This document shows positions 37,216-46,216 of a stretch of DNA of 64,000 bases, in pieces. The DNA comes from Paenibacillus sp. 19GGS1-52. Lineage in GTDB: Bacteria; Bacillota; Bacilli; Paenibacillales; Paenibacillaceae. The first letter of the stretch is position 1; each line of letters opens with the position of its first letter. The translations under genes and the position numbers were made by a program. Under the pieces are notes generated by a model, which worked only from the letters and a program-made list of their open reading frames with translations, was not told the DNA's origin and made no database searches. The stretch spans positions 2,542,001-2,606,000 of the forward strand of contig NZ_CP059724.1 of NCBI RefSeq assembly GCF_022369515.1, in the 5' to 3' direction.

Positions 37216-38322
37216 ATGAAAAAAATAATGGGTACAGTCTTGGCATTTACGCTTACAGCGGCACTAACAGCCTGTGGTACATCCGGCAATAACACCAATG
37301 GAGCAAATAGTGCCACCAATAACGCAACAACTAACAATACAGCAGCCCAAGAGACAGAAAAACCGGCTGCTAAGGATCTGGTTATCTCTACCTGGGGCTT
37401 CTCGGAGGATTTCTTTAAGGAAGCGGTATATGAACCCTTTGAAAAGGAACATAATGTCAAAATCGTCGTCGAAATTGGCAACAATGCTGAACGTTTGAAC
37501 AAAATCCGCCAAGGCAGCTCCGATGTTGATGTCATCTACCTATCGGACTATTATGCGCAGCAGGCGATTGACGAGGATCTGTTCGAAAAGGTAGACCGTG
37601 CCAATATTCCGAATATCGACAGTATTTATGATCTTGCTAAAGCGCCGCTGGGCGAAGACTATGGTCCGGCTTACACGATCGGCCGCCTCGGAATCGCCTA
37701 TAACCCGGCACTCGTGAAGGGTGAAGTGAAATCATGGAAGGACCTCTGGACGGCTTTTCCTAAAAATTTATCCCTTCCCGCTATCACAGCAACTGCAGGT
37801 CCGATGATCGTAGATGCGGCTTCTGTTGTCTCGGGCAGCAGCGAATTTAACGAAGATCAAGCCTATGCGAAGCTGAAAGAACTGGATAGCAATGTAGTCA
37901 AATATTACAGCCAGACTTCAGAATATGTAAACATGTTCGCCCAGGAGGAGATTGCTGGAGGTCCAATTATGGAAATGTACTTCAAAGACTTGAAGGCCGC
38001 TATTCCCGCTGCTGTATTCGTAGCTCCTTCTGAAGGTGCTTATGCGGTAATGAATACACTTAACGTGGTAAAGGGAACGGATAATAAAGAATTGGCCGAA
38101 GCTTTTATTAACTGGCAGCTAAGCAAGGAAGTACAGGAGAAATCAGCCAAAGGCAAAATAGATTCGCCCGTAAATACCGAAGTGGTGCTGACCGAAGAGG
38201 AAGCGCAGGGTGTTACTTATGGTGCAGACGTGATCGGCAAGCTGCGCAAGCTGGATATGAAATTTGTGAACCAGAACATTACCGAATGGACGGATCGCTT
38301 TAATCGTGAGATTGGCGGTTAA
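37216..38322 (+). CDS. PotD-like substrate-binding lipoprotein
   Basis: 368 aa. Lipobox LTAC in the signal peptide MKKIMGTVLAFTLTAALTAC; Asn/Thr-rich linker follows. The mature domain is the spermidine/putrescine (PotD) type: DLVISTWGFSEDFFKEAVYE and KIRQGSSDVDVIYLSDYYA. ATG follows CAGGGAGG. First gene of a six-gene operon with a nucleoside hydrolase and an adenine deaminase, so the ligand is more likely a nucleoside or base than a polyamine. Confidence 0.88.
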   Translation: MKKIMGTVLAFTLTAALTACGTSGNNTNGANSATNNATTNNTAAQETEKPAAKDLVISTWGFSEDFFKEAVYEPFEKEHNVKIVVEIGNNAERLNKIRQGSSDVDVIYLSDYYAQQAIDEDLFEKVDRANIPNIDSIYDLAKAPLGEDYGPAYTIGRLGIAYNPALVKGEVKSWKDLWTAFPKNLSLPAITATAGPMIVDAASVVSGSSEFNEDQAYAKLKELDSNVVKYYSQTSEYVNMFAQEEIAGGPIMEMYFKDLKAAIPAAVFVAPSEGAYAVMNTLNVVKGTDNKELAEAFINWQLSKEVQEKSAKGKIDSPVNTEVVLTEEEAQGVTYGADVIGKLRKLDMKFVNQNITEWTDRFNREIGG

Positions 38323-38324
38323 GG

Positions 38325-39284
38325 ATGACAGCGCGTAAAAAAGTAATTCTTGATGTAGATACCGGTGTGGACGATGCTCTGGCCATCATGCTGGCGGTGA
38401 CAAGCGGACAGTTCGATATTCTGGGTATTACCACCGTAAGCGGCAATGTTTCACTGAATCAGGCTACCGCGAATACTTGCAAAATTCTGCAGCTGCTCGG
38501 CGTGTCTGCTGAGATTCCGGTCTATCGTGGTGCTAGCAAACCGCTGGTACGTGAACCCTTCTTCGAGCATAACGTGCATGGGCGTGACGGGATTGGCGGG
38601 GCGCTGGCGGATATGCCTGTTCTTAAGGAGGCTGAAGCAGAGGCGGCTGCTGATTTCATCATCCGCCAGGTGTTGGCCCAGCCCGGAGAGGTCACGCTGA
38701 TCATGACCGCTCCGCTCACCAATCTGGCGCAGGTGCTGCAGAAATGCCCGGAACTAGTACAGCATACTGCTGAGGTAATTATCATGGGCGGTGTAGTAAA
38801 GGGCTACGGCAACGTAACCCCAACGGCCGAATACAACATGTATGTCGATCCTGAGGCCGGGAAGCAAGTGCTCCAAGCCGGTTTTGAACGGCTTACGCTG
38901 GTAGGGCTCGATGTCACGCGTCAGGCGCTGCTTACAACAGCGGATATTGCCAGACTGCGCAATCCCGAAATAGCTGCGTATGTAGCACAGAGCACCGCCG
39001 ATTACCGGCAGCGGTATTTCGAACGCAATGGCGTTCAGGCTTGTGCCCTACATGACCCGCTGGCTGTGGCCGTAGCGATGAATCGCAAATGGGTTACGGT
39101 GCAGGACTATTATGTGGATGTAGAAACCCGCAGTGATCTATGTGATGGGCAGACCGTTTGCGATTTCCAGAATCGTCTAAACAGACCACCTAATGTTAGC
39201 GTCTGCCTGGAGGTGGATGACCGCGCTTTTATGGAGGGATTTATCCATAGCTTAAACCAAGAGCTGACGGAAAGACGGGAGTAA
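38325..39284 (+). CDS. Inosine/uridine-preferring nucleoside hydrolase
   Basis: 319 aa. The N-terminal DxDxGxDD calcium site, DVDTGVDDALAIMLA (residues 10-24), is intact, as are VYRGASKPL, IMTAPLTNLA and ALHDPLAVAVA. It cleaves ribonucleosides to base and ribose in the cytoplasm. It starts 2 bases after the lipoprotein stop, and is placed between the binding protein and the permeases, tying transport to nucleoside breakdown. Confidence 0.9.
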   Translation: MTARKKVILDVDTGVDDALAIMLAVTSGQFDILGITTVSGNVSLNQATANTCKILQLLGVSAEIPVYRGASKPLVREPFFEHNVHGRDGIGGALADMPVLKEAEAEAAADFIIRQVLAQPGEVTLIMTAPLTNLAQVLQKCPELVQHTAEVIIMGGVVKGYGNVTPTAEYNMYVDPEAGKQVLQAGFERLTLVGLDVTRQALLTTADIARLRNPEIAAYVAQSTADYRQRYFERNGVQACALHDPLAVAVAMNRKWVTVQDYYVDVETRSDLCDGQTVCDFQNRLNRPPNVSVCLEVDDRAFMEGFIHSLNQELTERRE

Positions 39285-39288
39285 GAGG

Positions 39289-40110
39289 ATGAACAAAAGA
39301 TTCTTGTACCTGCTGCTGTTGCCGGGAATCCTGTTTCTGGCAGCCTTTATGTTAATTCCCATTATGTTGACTATTGCTTCAACCTTTGTGCAGGACGGGC
39401 AGTTGACGCTGGAGGGTTATCTCCATTTTTTCCGGGACGGTTATTTTAATCGCATCCTATTTACTACGCTGAGGGTAAGTGTTGTAACAACGCTTGTATG
39501 TATACTGCTCGGTTATCCGACCGCCTATTATATCTCCCGTACCAGTGCTCGGAAGAAAAGTATTCTGCTTGCGCTGGCTATCTTCCCGCTGTTGACGAGC
39601 CCCGTGGTCCGTTCCTTCAGCTGGATGATTATTCTCGGTAAAAAAGGGCTGCTGAATACCTTCCTGCTAAGCACCGGGCTGATTCATGATCCGCTGGAAA
39701 TAATGTATACCCCTGTAGCGATGATGGTCGGCCTCGTGCATCTATTCCTGCCGCTGATCATTATTACGCTGCTTGGTGTGATGGAGAATCTGGACTATGA
39801 GCTGGTTCTGGCTGCACGGAGTCTCGGCGCATCATCCTTCACAGCGTTCCGCAAAATCATCTTCCCGCTGACCGTGCCGGGACTTATCATCGGCAGCATC
39901 CTTGTCTTTGTCGGCAGCTTGACGGCGTATACGACACCGGCGCTGCTCGGCGGCAAGGAGCGGGTCATCTCTACGTTTCTGTATCAGAATGCCATGACCC
40001 TTAATGATTGGCAGGCGGCCTCAGTAATTGCCGTAATTATGATTGTCATTACGTTTGTGGTCGTGGGTCTGATGAATAAATGGGCCAACCGATTAAATCC
40101 GAAGGGGTGA
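39289..40110 (+). CDS. PotB-like ABC permease
   Basis: 273 aa with six membrane helices. The EAA loop is YELVLAARSLGASSFTAFRK. It belongs to the CysTW/PotB class of importer permeases. It starts 4 bases after the hydrolase stop and is followed 4 bases on by the partner permease. Confidence 0.9.
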   Translation: MNKRFLYLLLLPGILFLAAFMLIPIMLTIASTFVQDGQLTLEGYLHFFRDGYFNRILFTTLRVSVVTTLVCILLGYPTAYYISRTSARKKSILLALAIFPLLTSPVVRSFSWMIILGKKGLLNTFLLSTGLIHDPLEIMYTPVAMMVGLVHLFLPLIIITLLGVMENLDYELVLAARSLGASSFTAFRKIIFPLTVPGLIIGSILVFVGSLTAYTTPALLGGKERVISTFLYQNAMTLNDWQAASVIAVIMIVITFVVVGLMNKWANRLNPKG

Positions 40111-40114
40111 GAAC

Positions 40115-40903
40115 ATGAAGGAAGGAAACCGCGCGTTATCCCTGTACACGCTGCTGGTCTTTATATTTTTACTAGGCCCGCTCGCGATTATTTCGGTCAC
40201 TTCTTTTGAGCCGGGCACCATCCTGAAATTCCCCCCTGAGGGCTTTTCATTGCGCTGGTATAAGAATATTTTTGAAGTGAGTATGTTTATGGAGACGTTC
40301 AAGACCTCGGTCATCGTCTCTATGCTTGGCAATCTGCTTGCTTTATTGCTAGGTGTACCTGCGGCCTATGCGCTCAGCCGGTTTCGTTTCCGTGGACGAG
40401 ATACGCTCAATGCGCTGTTCCTGTCACCGGTACTGATTCCTGGAATTGTGCTTGGCTTTACGCTGCTCCGCTATTTGATTGTGGTCTACGGACTGCCGAT
40501 CTATGCCGGACTGCTCATCGGACACACCGTAATCATGCTTCCTTTTATTATTCGAGTGATTGCTTCCAGCTTGGCGAATTTCGATTTTGCTGTGGAGGAG
40601 GCGGCGCAAAGTCTTGGGGCAGGGCGGTTATATACCTTTTACAAGATTGTATTGCCCAATATTCGCTCCGGCATCATGGCAGCTATTCTGATTGCCTTCT
40701 TGGAGTCCTTCAATAACGTGGATATTTCCGTATTTATGACAGGGCCTGGCGTGAGCACATTGCCGATACAGATGCTGACCTATGTGCAGAATTATTTTGA
40801 CCCGACGATTGCGGCCATTTCGGTCATCCTGATGGTACTGACAGCAGCCCTGATGTTCATCATCGAACGGCTGATGGGATTCGCCTATTTTACCAAACGA
40901 TAA
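40115..40903 (+). CDS. PotC-like ABC permease
   Basis: 262 aa with six membrane helices and the EAA loop FAVEEAAQSLGAGRLYTFYK. It forms the membrane pore with the upstream permease. ATG follows AAGGGGTGAGAAC. The ATPase gene follows at a 15 bp distance. Confidence 0.9.
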   Translation: MKEGNRALSLYTLLVFIFLLGPLAIISVTSFEPGTILKFPPEGFSLRWYKNIFEVSMFMETFKTSVIVSMLGNLLALLLGVPAAYALSRFRFRGRDTLNALFLSPVLIPGIVLGFTLLRYLIVVYGLPIYAGLLIGHTVIMLPFIIRVIASSLANFDFAVEEAAQSLGAGRLYTFYKIVLPNIRSGIMAAILIAFLESFNNVDISVFMTGPGVSTLPIQMLTYVQNYFDPTIAAISVILMVLTAALMFIIERLMGFAYFTKR

Positions 40904-40918
40904 CGGAGGCACACGTGA

Positions 40919-41983
40919 ATGGCACTCTTAAGCCTTGAACAGGTATCGGTTGCTTACGACAACCATTTTATATTGGAAGATTTCAATCTGCAGCTGGAAA
41001 AAGGTCAACTTCTGTCCCTGCTCGGACCCAGCGGCTGCGGCAAAACAACGACCCTGCGCCTGATTGCCGGATTCTTGAATGCTGAGCAGGGCAAATTCAT
41101 GTTCTCTGGACAGGACTATACCAACGTTCCTGTGAACAAGCGGAATTTCGGTTTTGTATTTCAGAGCTATGCGCTGTTTCCCCATATGTCGGTATATGAC
41201 AATGTGGCGTTTGGTTTGCGACTGCGCAAGCTGAAGGAAGCGGAAGTCAAGAAGCGGGTTCTGCGCATGCTCGACATTGTTAGTCTGAACGATTTTGAGA
41301 AACGGCTCCCGCAGAGCTTGTCCGGGGGTCAGCGGCAACGGGTCGCGATTGCCAGAGCGCTTGTCATTGAGCCTGATTTGCTTCTCTTCGACGAGCCGCT
41401 TAGTAATCTGGATGCCAACCTGCGGGTCAATATGCGCGTCGAGATCCGCCGGATTCAACAAGAGCTGGGAATTACAACGGTTTACGTCTCCCATGACCAG
41501 GAGGAATGTTTCTCGATCTCCGATCAGGTAGCGGTTATGAATCAAGGGAAGATAGAACAGCTCGATCATCCGGCCGCGATTTTTAAATATCCAGCCAGTG
41601 AATATGTGGCCCGTTTTATCGGTTTTGGCAATTTCATCTCGTTTGAGAACCGGAATGATGAAGGAGAGGATATTGAGCTATCCTCCAAAGGGTTTAATTT
41701 CCAAGCAGTCAAACGACTGAATGGGGCCGGGAATAAGGGGCTGTTGGGTGCGATTCGGCCTGATGATTTGCAGTTGCTCGCTAACGTTGTGGATTCCAGA
41801 TTGACCAGTAATACGCTGCCGGGAACGGTGCAGGTCAGTACGTATCTTGGCCGAAGCTATCAATACGAAGTGGAGACGGAGCTAGGTACATTTACCGTAA
41901 ATCAGGAGATGGATGAACCCTTTAGACAAGGGGAACGTGTGACGGTTTATTTTCCAAAAGAGAAGCTGGTGCTCGTGCAGTAA
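40919..41983 (+). CDS. PotA-like ABC transporter ATPase
   Basis: 354 aa. Walker A GPSGCGKTT (36-44), signature LSGGQRQRVAIARAL (134-148), Walker B LLLFDEP (154-160) and a C-terminal TOBE-type domain (about 240-354). It powers the importer. Unlike the LplBC-type importer at 21 kb, this one encodes its own ATPase. ATG follows CGGAGGCACACGTGA. Confidence 0.93.
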   Translation: MALLSLEQVSVAYDNHFILEDFNLQLEKGQLLSLLGPSGCGKTTTLRLIAGFLNAEQGKFMFSGQDYTNVPVNKRNFGFVFQSYALFPHMSVYDNVAFGLRLRKLKEAEVKKRVLRMLDIVSLNDFEKRLPQSLSGGQRQRVAIARALVIEPDLLLFDEPLSNLDANLRVNMRVEIRRIQQELGITTVYVSHDQEECFSISDQVAVMNQGKIEQLDHPAAIFKYPASEYVARFIGFGNFISFENRNDEGEDIELSSKGFNFQAVKRLNGAGNKGLLGAIRPDDLQLLANVVDSRLTSNTLPGTVQVSTYLGRSYQYEVETELGTFTVNQEMDEPFRQGERVTVYFPKEKLVLVQ

Positions 41984-42006
41984 AGCTTTAATAAGGAGTT
42001 TATGAG

Positions 42007-43728
42007 ATGCGTACAGATCAATTAATTCTGAATGTGAATGTGTATAACAGTTATTATAAGAAGTTCAACCTAGGCAATGTGGCTGTAAAGGATGGACGTT
42101 TCCTATATATCGGGACCTTGGGGACTGAGACGTTCGAAGCGGATGAGATCATTGAAGGAGAAGGCAGAACGATGGTTCCTGGCCTGATCGACATTCATTT
42201 GCATATCGAAAGCACGATGATTACACCGGAAACCTTCTCGTATGGTATTTTGCGCCATGGGGTAACGACCATCGTCCCAGAGCCGCATGAGATGGCCAAT
42301 GTCTTTGGCGTTGAAGGTGTCCATGAGATGATCCGGGCCAGCGAGGACTGTGAAGTGGATATGTTCTATGCTATTCCGAGCTCAGTACCAGCTACGACAC
42401 TGGAGACTACCGGAGGTTCGATCGAGATTGCAGATATTGACCAGCTGATGCAGAGTGAGCGGATGATCTGTCTCGGGGAAGTGATGAATTATGTCGATGT
42501 GATTCGTGATCCAGACGGCAAAAGCAATCAGATTCTCCAGCACATTCGGACCCACTATCCCGATTTGGTGATTGAGGGGCATACCCCGAAGCTGCTGGAG
42601 CTTGATTTGCACCGGCTGATCTATGCGGGCATAGATTCAGACCATACCCATCAGAGCCTAGAGGGACTGGCTGCGCGTATCGCGGCGGGAATGTTTATTG
42701 AGATTCAGGAGAAATCGATGACCCCTGATGTCGTGGACTATTTAATTCAACATCCGGTCGGTGAGCATTTTTGCTTTGTGACCGATGATGTGATGACGGA
42801 TTCACTGGTCGCGACCGGTCATCTGGATCATTTGGTGCGCAAAGCGATCGCGATGGGCATGTCGCCTGCGGATGCTGTTTATGCGGCTACCTTCACTCCA
42901 TCCCGGCGGATGAAAATGAATGATCGAGGCATGATCGCCCCGAACAAAATCGCTGATTTCCTGCTGCTCTCGGATCTAGCTACCTTTGAAATAGATGCGG
43001 TCTATAAGCGAGGAATACAGGTGTATGACCAGCATAACCCACTTCCACAGCGGGAGCCGCTTCCGCGTTTCCCGGCCCATTTCTATAACAGCGTAAAGCT
43101 GGGTCTTATGACGGCAGCCGACTTCGAGGTAAGACCGGAACAGCCGGACGGTCGTTATGGCTGCCGGGTGATGATGGTGAATAATGTGTCTACATTTACG
43201 GATGAGTTGCATGGAGAAGCCGAGGTTCGAGGCGGGCAATTGCAATGGCAGGAGAGTGGATATGGCCTAATCGCCACCTTTGAGCGCTACGGGATGAACG
43301 GCAACCGCGCCTACGGCTTGATTGGTGGAGCTACAATCAAGCGTGGAGCTATTGCCACAACGTATTCGCACGACAACCATAATCTGCTCGTCGTGGGCCA
43401 TAATCCTGAAGACATGGCTGTGGCGGCTAACGCGGTTATCTCCAGCCAAGGCGGGTTCTGCGTAGTCTGTGAGGGGAAGATTATCGCTTCACTAGACCTT
43501 ACGGTCGGCGGTATTCTGACTGAGGAGCCACTGGAGAAAACGGCGGCGCAGGTATCTGCGCTGCGCAGTGCCATGGAATCGCTAGGCTATGACCATTACA
43601 ACCCGATTATGTCCATCAGTACCCATTCGCTGCCGGTCAGTCCGGCGCTGAAGATTACGGATCTGGGCCTGATTGATGTTGGCGCCGGTAAAGTGGTGCC
43701 GCTCTTGTTCCCATTGTCTGAGGCTTAG
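42007..43728 (+). CDS. ade: Adenine deaminase
   Basis: 573 aa, full length for AdeC-type adenine deaminase. The amidohydrolase metal motif is in PGLIDIHLHIESTMITPETF, with VEGHTPKL and the metal-site segment FVTDDVMTD further on; the C-terminal domain is present. It converts adenine to hypoxanthine and ammonia. Last gene of the operon: adenosine entering through the PotABCD-like importer could be split by the nucleoside hydrolase and the adenine then deaminated here. Confidence 0.93.
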   Translation: MRTDQLILNVNVYNSYYKKFNLGNVAVKDGRFLYIGTLGTETFEADEIIEGEGRTMVPGLIDIHLHIESTMITPETFSYGILRHGVTTIVPEPHEMANVFGVEGVHEMIRASEDCEVDMFYAIPSSVPATTLETTGGSIEIADIDQLMQSERMICLGEVMNYVDVIRDPDGKSNQILQHIRTHYPDLVIEGHTPKLLELDLHRLIYAGIDSDHTHQSLEGLAARIAAGMFIEIQEKSMTPDVVDYLIQHPVGEHFCFVTDDVMTDSLVATGHLDHLVRKAIAMGMSPADAVYAATFTPSRRMKMNDRGMIAPNKIADFLLLSDLATFEIDAVYKRGIQVYDQHNPLPQREPLPRFPAHFYNSVKLGLMTAADFEVRPEQPDGRYGCRVMMVNNVSTFTDELHGEAEVRGGQLQWQESGYGLIATFERYGMNGNRAYGLIGGATIKRGAIATTYSHDNHNLLVVGHNPEDMAVAANAVISSQGGFCVVCEGKIIASLDLTVGGILTEEPLEKTAAQVSALRSAMESLGYDHYNPIMSISTHSLPVSPALKITDLGLIDVGAGKVVPLLFPLSEA

Positions 43729-43777
43729 ACTAGACCGAAGACCGAAGGTTGGATACAGCTTTTCCCCCTCACATTTT

Positions 43778-43819
43778 AAAAGCAACCTGACCGTGACTAA
43801 CGGTTCAGGTTGCTTTTTT
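43778..43819 (+). terminator. Terminator after adenine deaminase
   Basis: AAAAGCAACCTGA-CCG pairs with CGG-TTCAGGTTGCTTTT, followed by TTT. It closes the six-gene nucleoside operon. Confidence 0.88.
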
Positions 43820-43876
43820 GTAGATATGAGTAAGAAAAATCTTCACTATACATTTCCAGAAATTCCGTGCTGCAAA

Positions 43877-44081
43877 AATGTTGTAACAAATACAACATTG
43901 CCTGATGATATGGCGCTGATTCAGCTAAATGTTGTATCAAATACAGCATTTGTTGCCACATCATGCTTAACAACGAGTAAATGTTGTATTTCATACAGAA
44001 TTATTGTTATCTCACGTTCTACAACGAGCAAATCTTGGATTTCATACAGGATTTCTTGTCCGCCCTTGCTTAGTTACGGCT
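43877..44081 (+). repeat. Array of four 51-52 bp units with palindromic cores
   Basis: Unit cores begin at 43877, 43928, 43980 and 44031, a spacing of 51, 52 and 51. The first core, AATGTTGTA-ACAAA-TACAACATT, is a perfect inverted repeat; the others are the same with substitutions. Spacers between cores also match in part (units 2 and 3 share ACAACGAG). Copies diverge from left to right. Nothing in it looks like a real gene; the 51-base period gives a spurious 17-residue protein repeat. The element fills the gap between ade and ybaK. Confidence 0.85.
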
Positions 44082-44111
44082 AAATTAGAGGCTATTGTTA
44101 GTTATAAGCTC

Positions 44112-44594
44112 TTATTCCCAGTCCTTACATACATCAACCCAATCCTTGCTGCCAGAGTATTGTGCGAGTTCATCGCAGGTCAGCTCTATCGCTGAGTTGG
44201 TACTTCCGCAGGCCGGAAATAGCGTGCTAAACCGCTTCATAGAGACATCCAGGAACACATCTAGTTCATGTGTCAGTCCAAAAGGGCATACCCCGCCGAT
44301 CGCATGGCCGGTTTGTTCAAGTACTTCGTCCGGAGTCAGCATTCTAGCTTTAAATCCAAAGGTTTCCCGGAATTTCTTGTTGTCTACTTTAGCGTCTCCG
44401 GTGGCTACGACCAGAATGGCAGCTTCACCTTCTCCTCGAAAAGAAAGCGTCTTAGCAATGCGAGCGGGAATAACGCCGATGGTCTCTGCGGCTTGTTCGA
44501 CGGTAGCACTGGAGGTGGCGAACTCTTGGACATCCTGTCCCCTGTTATGGAGCCGGAAATGGGCTTTCACATTTTCTATGGACATAGTAATCAT
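44112..44594 (-). CDS. YbaK/EbsC-family aminoacyl-tRNA deacylase
   Basis: 160 aa. The YbaK fold is readable from ATSSATVEQAAETIGV and the catalytic lysine K48 in PARIAKTLSFRG, with GGVCPFGL later. These enzymes clear misacylated Pro-, Cys- or other tRNAs in trans. Its ATG overlaps what would be the stop of an intact tetR frame as ATGA, so the two were built as a coupled pair. Confidence 0.88.
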   Translation of the reverse strand: MITMSIENVKAHFRLHNRGQDVQEFATSSATVEQAAETIGVIPARIAKTLSFRGEGEAAILVVATGDAKVDNKKFRETFGFKARMLTPDEVLEQTGHAIGGVCPFGLTHELDVFLDVSMKRFSTLFPACGSTNSAIELTCDELAQYSGSKDWVDVCKDWE

Positions 44595-44670
44595 TCATTC
44601 CTTTCAACATCATTTGTTCGCATATTCAGCGCAGTCTGCATCGGACCATCGCGAATCAGTCGGGTAAGCA

Positions 44671-45228
44671 TTAAGGCCATCTCGCGGGGGGAAAGGCTTG
44701 ATCGGTCTCAAACCAATGCTGGATGAGGCCGAAATGGGCAGCGCTGAAATAGGCAATCAGATAATCTGGCGGCACCTCTGAAGACTTGGCTTCGACTAGT
44801 TCTGGGGGGGTTTTCTCAAACATTCGGGTCCGAATTAAGGACTTGAGTTTAGTTCCAAAGGCTGCAGACCCGGTAGACGAAAAGATAATCCTGAACCAGC
44901 GTGCGTGTTCGTTCAAATAATTAAAAAAACTCATAATCGTAGCAAACGGTTCATTCTCAGAGACTTGATATACGGAGTCTACTATACTCCACTCCCACTG
45001 AGCAGATTGAGTTTCCATTCCGGCAATCAATTCAGCTTCGATATGATCCAGTAGGTCATAAATATCCTGATAATGCAGATAAAAGGTTCCCCGGTTTATT
45101 CCGGCTTTCTCCGTTAAACTTCGGACGTTAACTCCCTCAAAGCCCTTATCTTCAATTAAGGCCAGCAAAGCTTCCTCCATCAGTCCTTTGGTACGAATGA
45201 CACGAAGATCCGTAAGCTTCTCAGCCAC
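44671..45228 (-). CDS. TetR-family regulator with a C-terminal frameshift
   Basis: 185 aa as it stands. The N-terminal helix-turn-helix is VRSLTEKAGINRGTFYLHYQ (about 34-53). The frame ends ...AFPPARWP at a stop. One extra C in the six-C run (six G at 44686-44691 on the + strand) would give ...AFPPREMALMLTRLIRDG and run on about 26 residues to a stop at 44591 that overlaps the ybaK start by ATGA. So the C-terminus is lost through a single-base deletion or a sequencing error. DNA binding may persist. A dyad at 45344-45383 is a likely operator. Confidence 0.82.
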   Translation of the reverse strand: MAEKLTDLRVIRTKGLMEEALLALIEDKGFEGVNVRSLTEKAGINRGTFYLHYQDIYDLLDHIEAELIAGMETQSAQWEWSIVDSVYQVSENEPFATIMSFFNYLNEHARWFRIIFSSTGSAAFGTKLKSLIRTRMFEKTPPELVEAKSSEVPPDYLIAYFSAAHFGLIQHWFETDQAFPPARWP

Positions 45229-45343
45229 TATATTCAGTCCTCCTACAAGGTTATTTCTGAGTAACGAACAGGTGCATGAATAGTGGTCCCTTAATGAAAT
45301 AGTTGAAAATGTTGATTATTTTATGCTCGTCATACTTTCATTA

Positions 45344-45383
45344 TAATGAACAACGCAGTTATAAATCAACAGTGTGTTCATTA
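45344..45383. promoter_or_regulatory. Inverted repeat upstream of tetR, probable TetR operator
   Basis: TAATGAACA and TGTTCATTA are exact 9-bp arms separated by 22 bp. It lies about 115 bp before tetR and 160 bp before the divergent DUF2239 gene, so it may control either. Confidence 0.55.
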
Positions 45384-45483
45384 AAGTCAACTTTTTAAGT
45401 AGAGAGTGTGTGATATGTATGGCTGAACATTCAAGTCAGTTGGCGGCGATAGTTGGGGGCTGCGGCATTTTACCAGGGTGATA

Positions 45484-45512
45484 TTGATTTTTTATTTTTA
45501 CCCGGGTATAAT
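45484..45512 (+). promoter_or_regulatory. Sigma-A-type promoter with overlapping palindrome before DUF2239 gene
   Basis: TTGATT (45484-45489), 17-bp spacer, TATAAT (45507-45512). The palindrome TACCCGGGTA (45499-45508) overlaps the -10 box. A related half, TACCAGGGTGATA, lies at 45471-45483. Binding there should block transcription. Confidence 0.65.
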
Positions 45513-45542
45513 TAGCGTGGCATTCAGAGGAGGAGGTACAGC

Positions 45543-46199
45543 ATGATAAATGATCTTTACTGCACGGCATTTTTGGGTGTGGGAATCATCGCCAGTGGTT
45601 CCTTGCAGCACGTTATTTCTACAGTAAAGGAGACTCTGGATGACAGAGACCTCACACAGCTGCTTATATTTGACGATTCCACGGGGAAGCAAATAGATGT
45701 TGATTTTCGTGGGAAGACAGATGATGTGCTCAAACGATTAGGAGAACAGTTTGGTGACTTGTCCAGTACGGAAGGGAATCACCAACCTACACGGCCGGTC
45801 GGTCGCCCTAAGCTGGGGGTTGTATCCGGTGAGGTTACGTTATTGCCACGGCATTGGGAATGGCTCAAGAGTCAACCTGGAGGGGCATCGGTAACATTAC
45901 GAAAACTCGTTGACGAGGCTCGCCATGCTGGAGGAAAACAGAGCAAGATCCGAGAGTCACAAGAAGCAACACATCACTTTATGACAGCTATGGCCGGGAA
46001 CTTCCCTCAATACGAAGAAGCTCTGCGAGAATTATATGCAGGTGATTTGGAGCGTTTTTACCACTTCATTGATGACTGGGCACCTGATATCAGAAACCAT
46101 ATTAAAAAAATAGCCGCTAATTCCTTCCCTGAAGGGAAGGAATTAGCGGTCGAAAATTTACGTCTTCTGCCCATAGCAGAATATCCGAGACCGAATTAA
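45543..46199 (+). CDS. DUF2239-family protein
   Basis: 218 aa. The family is recognised from the acidic middle part STGKQIDVDFRGKTDDVLKR and from RPVGRPKLGVVSGEVTLLPR, followed by HWEWLKSQPGGASVTLRKLV. No enzymatic motif is known for DUF2239; the RPVGRPKLG segment resembles an AT-hook-like basic stretch. ATG follows GAGGAGGAGGTACAGC. The next gene, an alpha/beta hydrolase, starts 17 bp after its stop. Confidence 0.8.
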   Translation: MINDLYCTAFLGVGIIASGSLQHVISTVKETLDDRDLTQLLIFDDSTGKQIDVDFRGKTDDVLKRLGEQFGDLSSTEGNHQPTRPVGRPKLGVVSGEVTLLPRHWEWLKSQPGGASVTLRKLVDEARHAGGKQSKIRESQEATHHFMTAMAGNFPQYEEALRELYAGDLERFYHFIDDWAPDIRNHIKKIAANSFPEGKELAVENLRLLPIAEYPRPN

Positions 46200-46216
46200 T
46201 AGGAGGAGAACATATT

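Noticed and set aside
43877..44081. CRISPR array
   Set aside because: Units are 51-52 bp with spacers that also resemble each other, only four copies, and no cas genes.
43673..44083. A 136-codon open frame over the repeat array
   Set aside because: Its 17-residue protein repeat is a by-product of the 51-bp DNA period, it starts inside ade, and it crosses the ade terminator.
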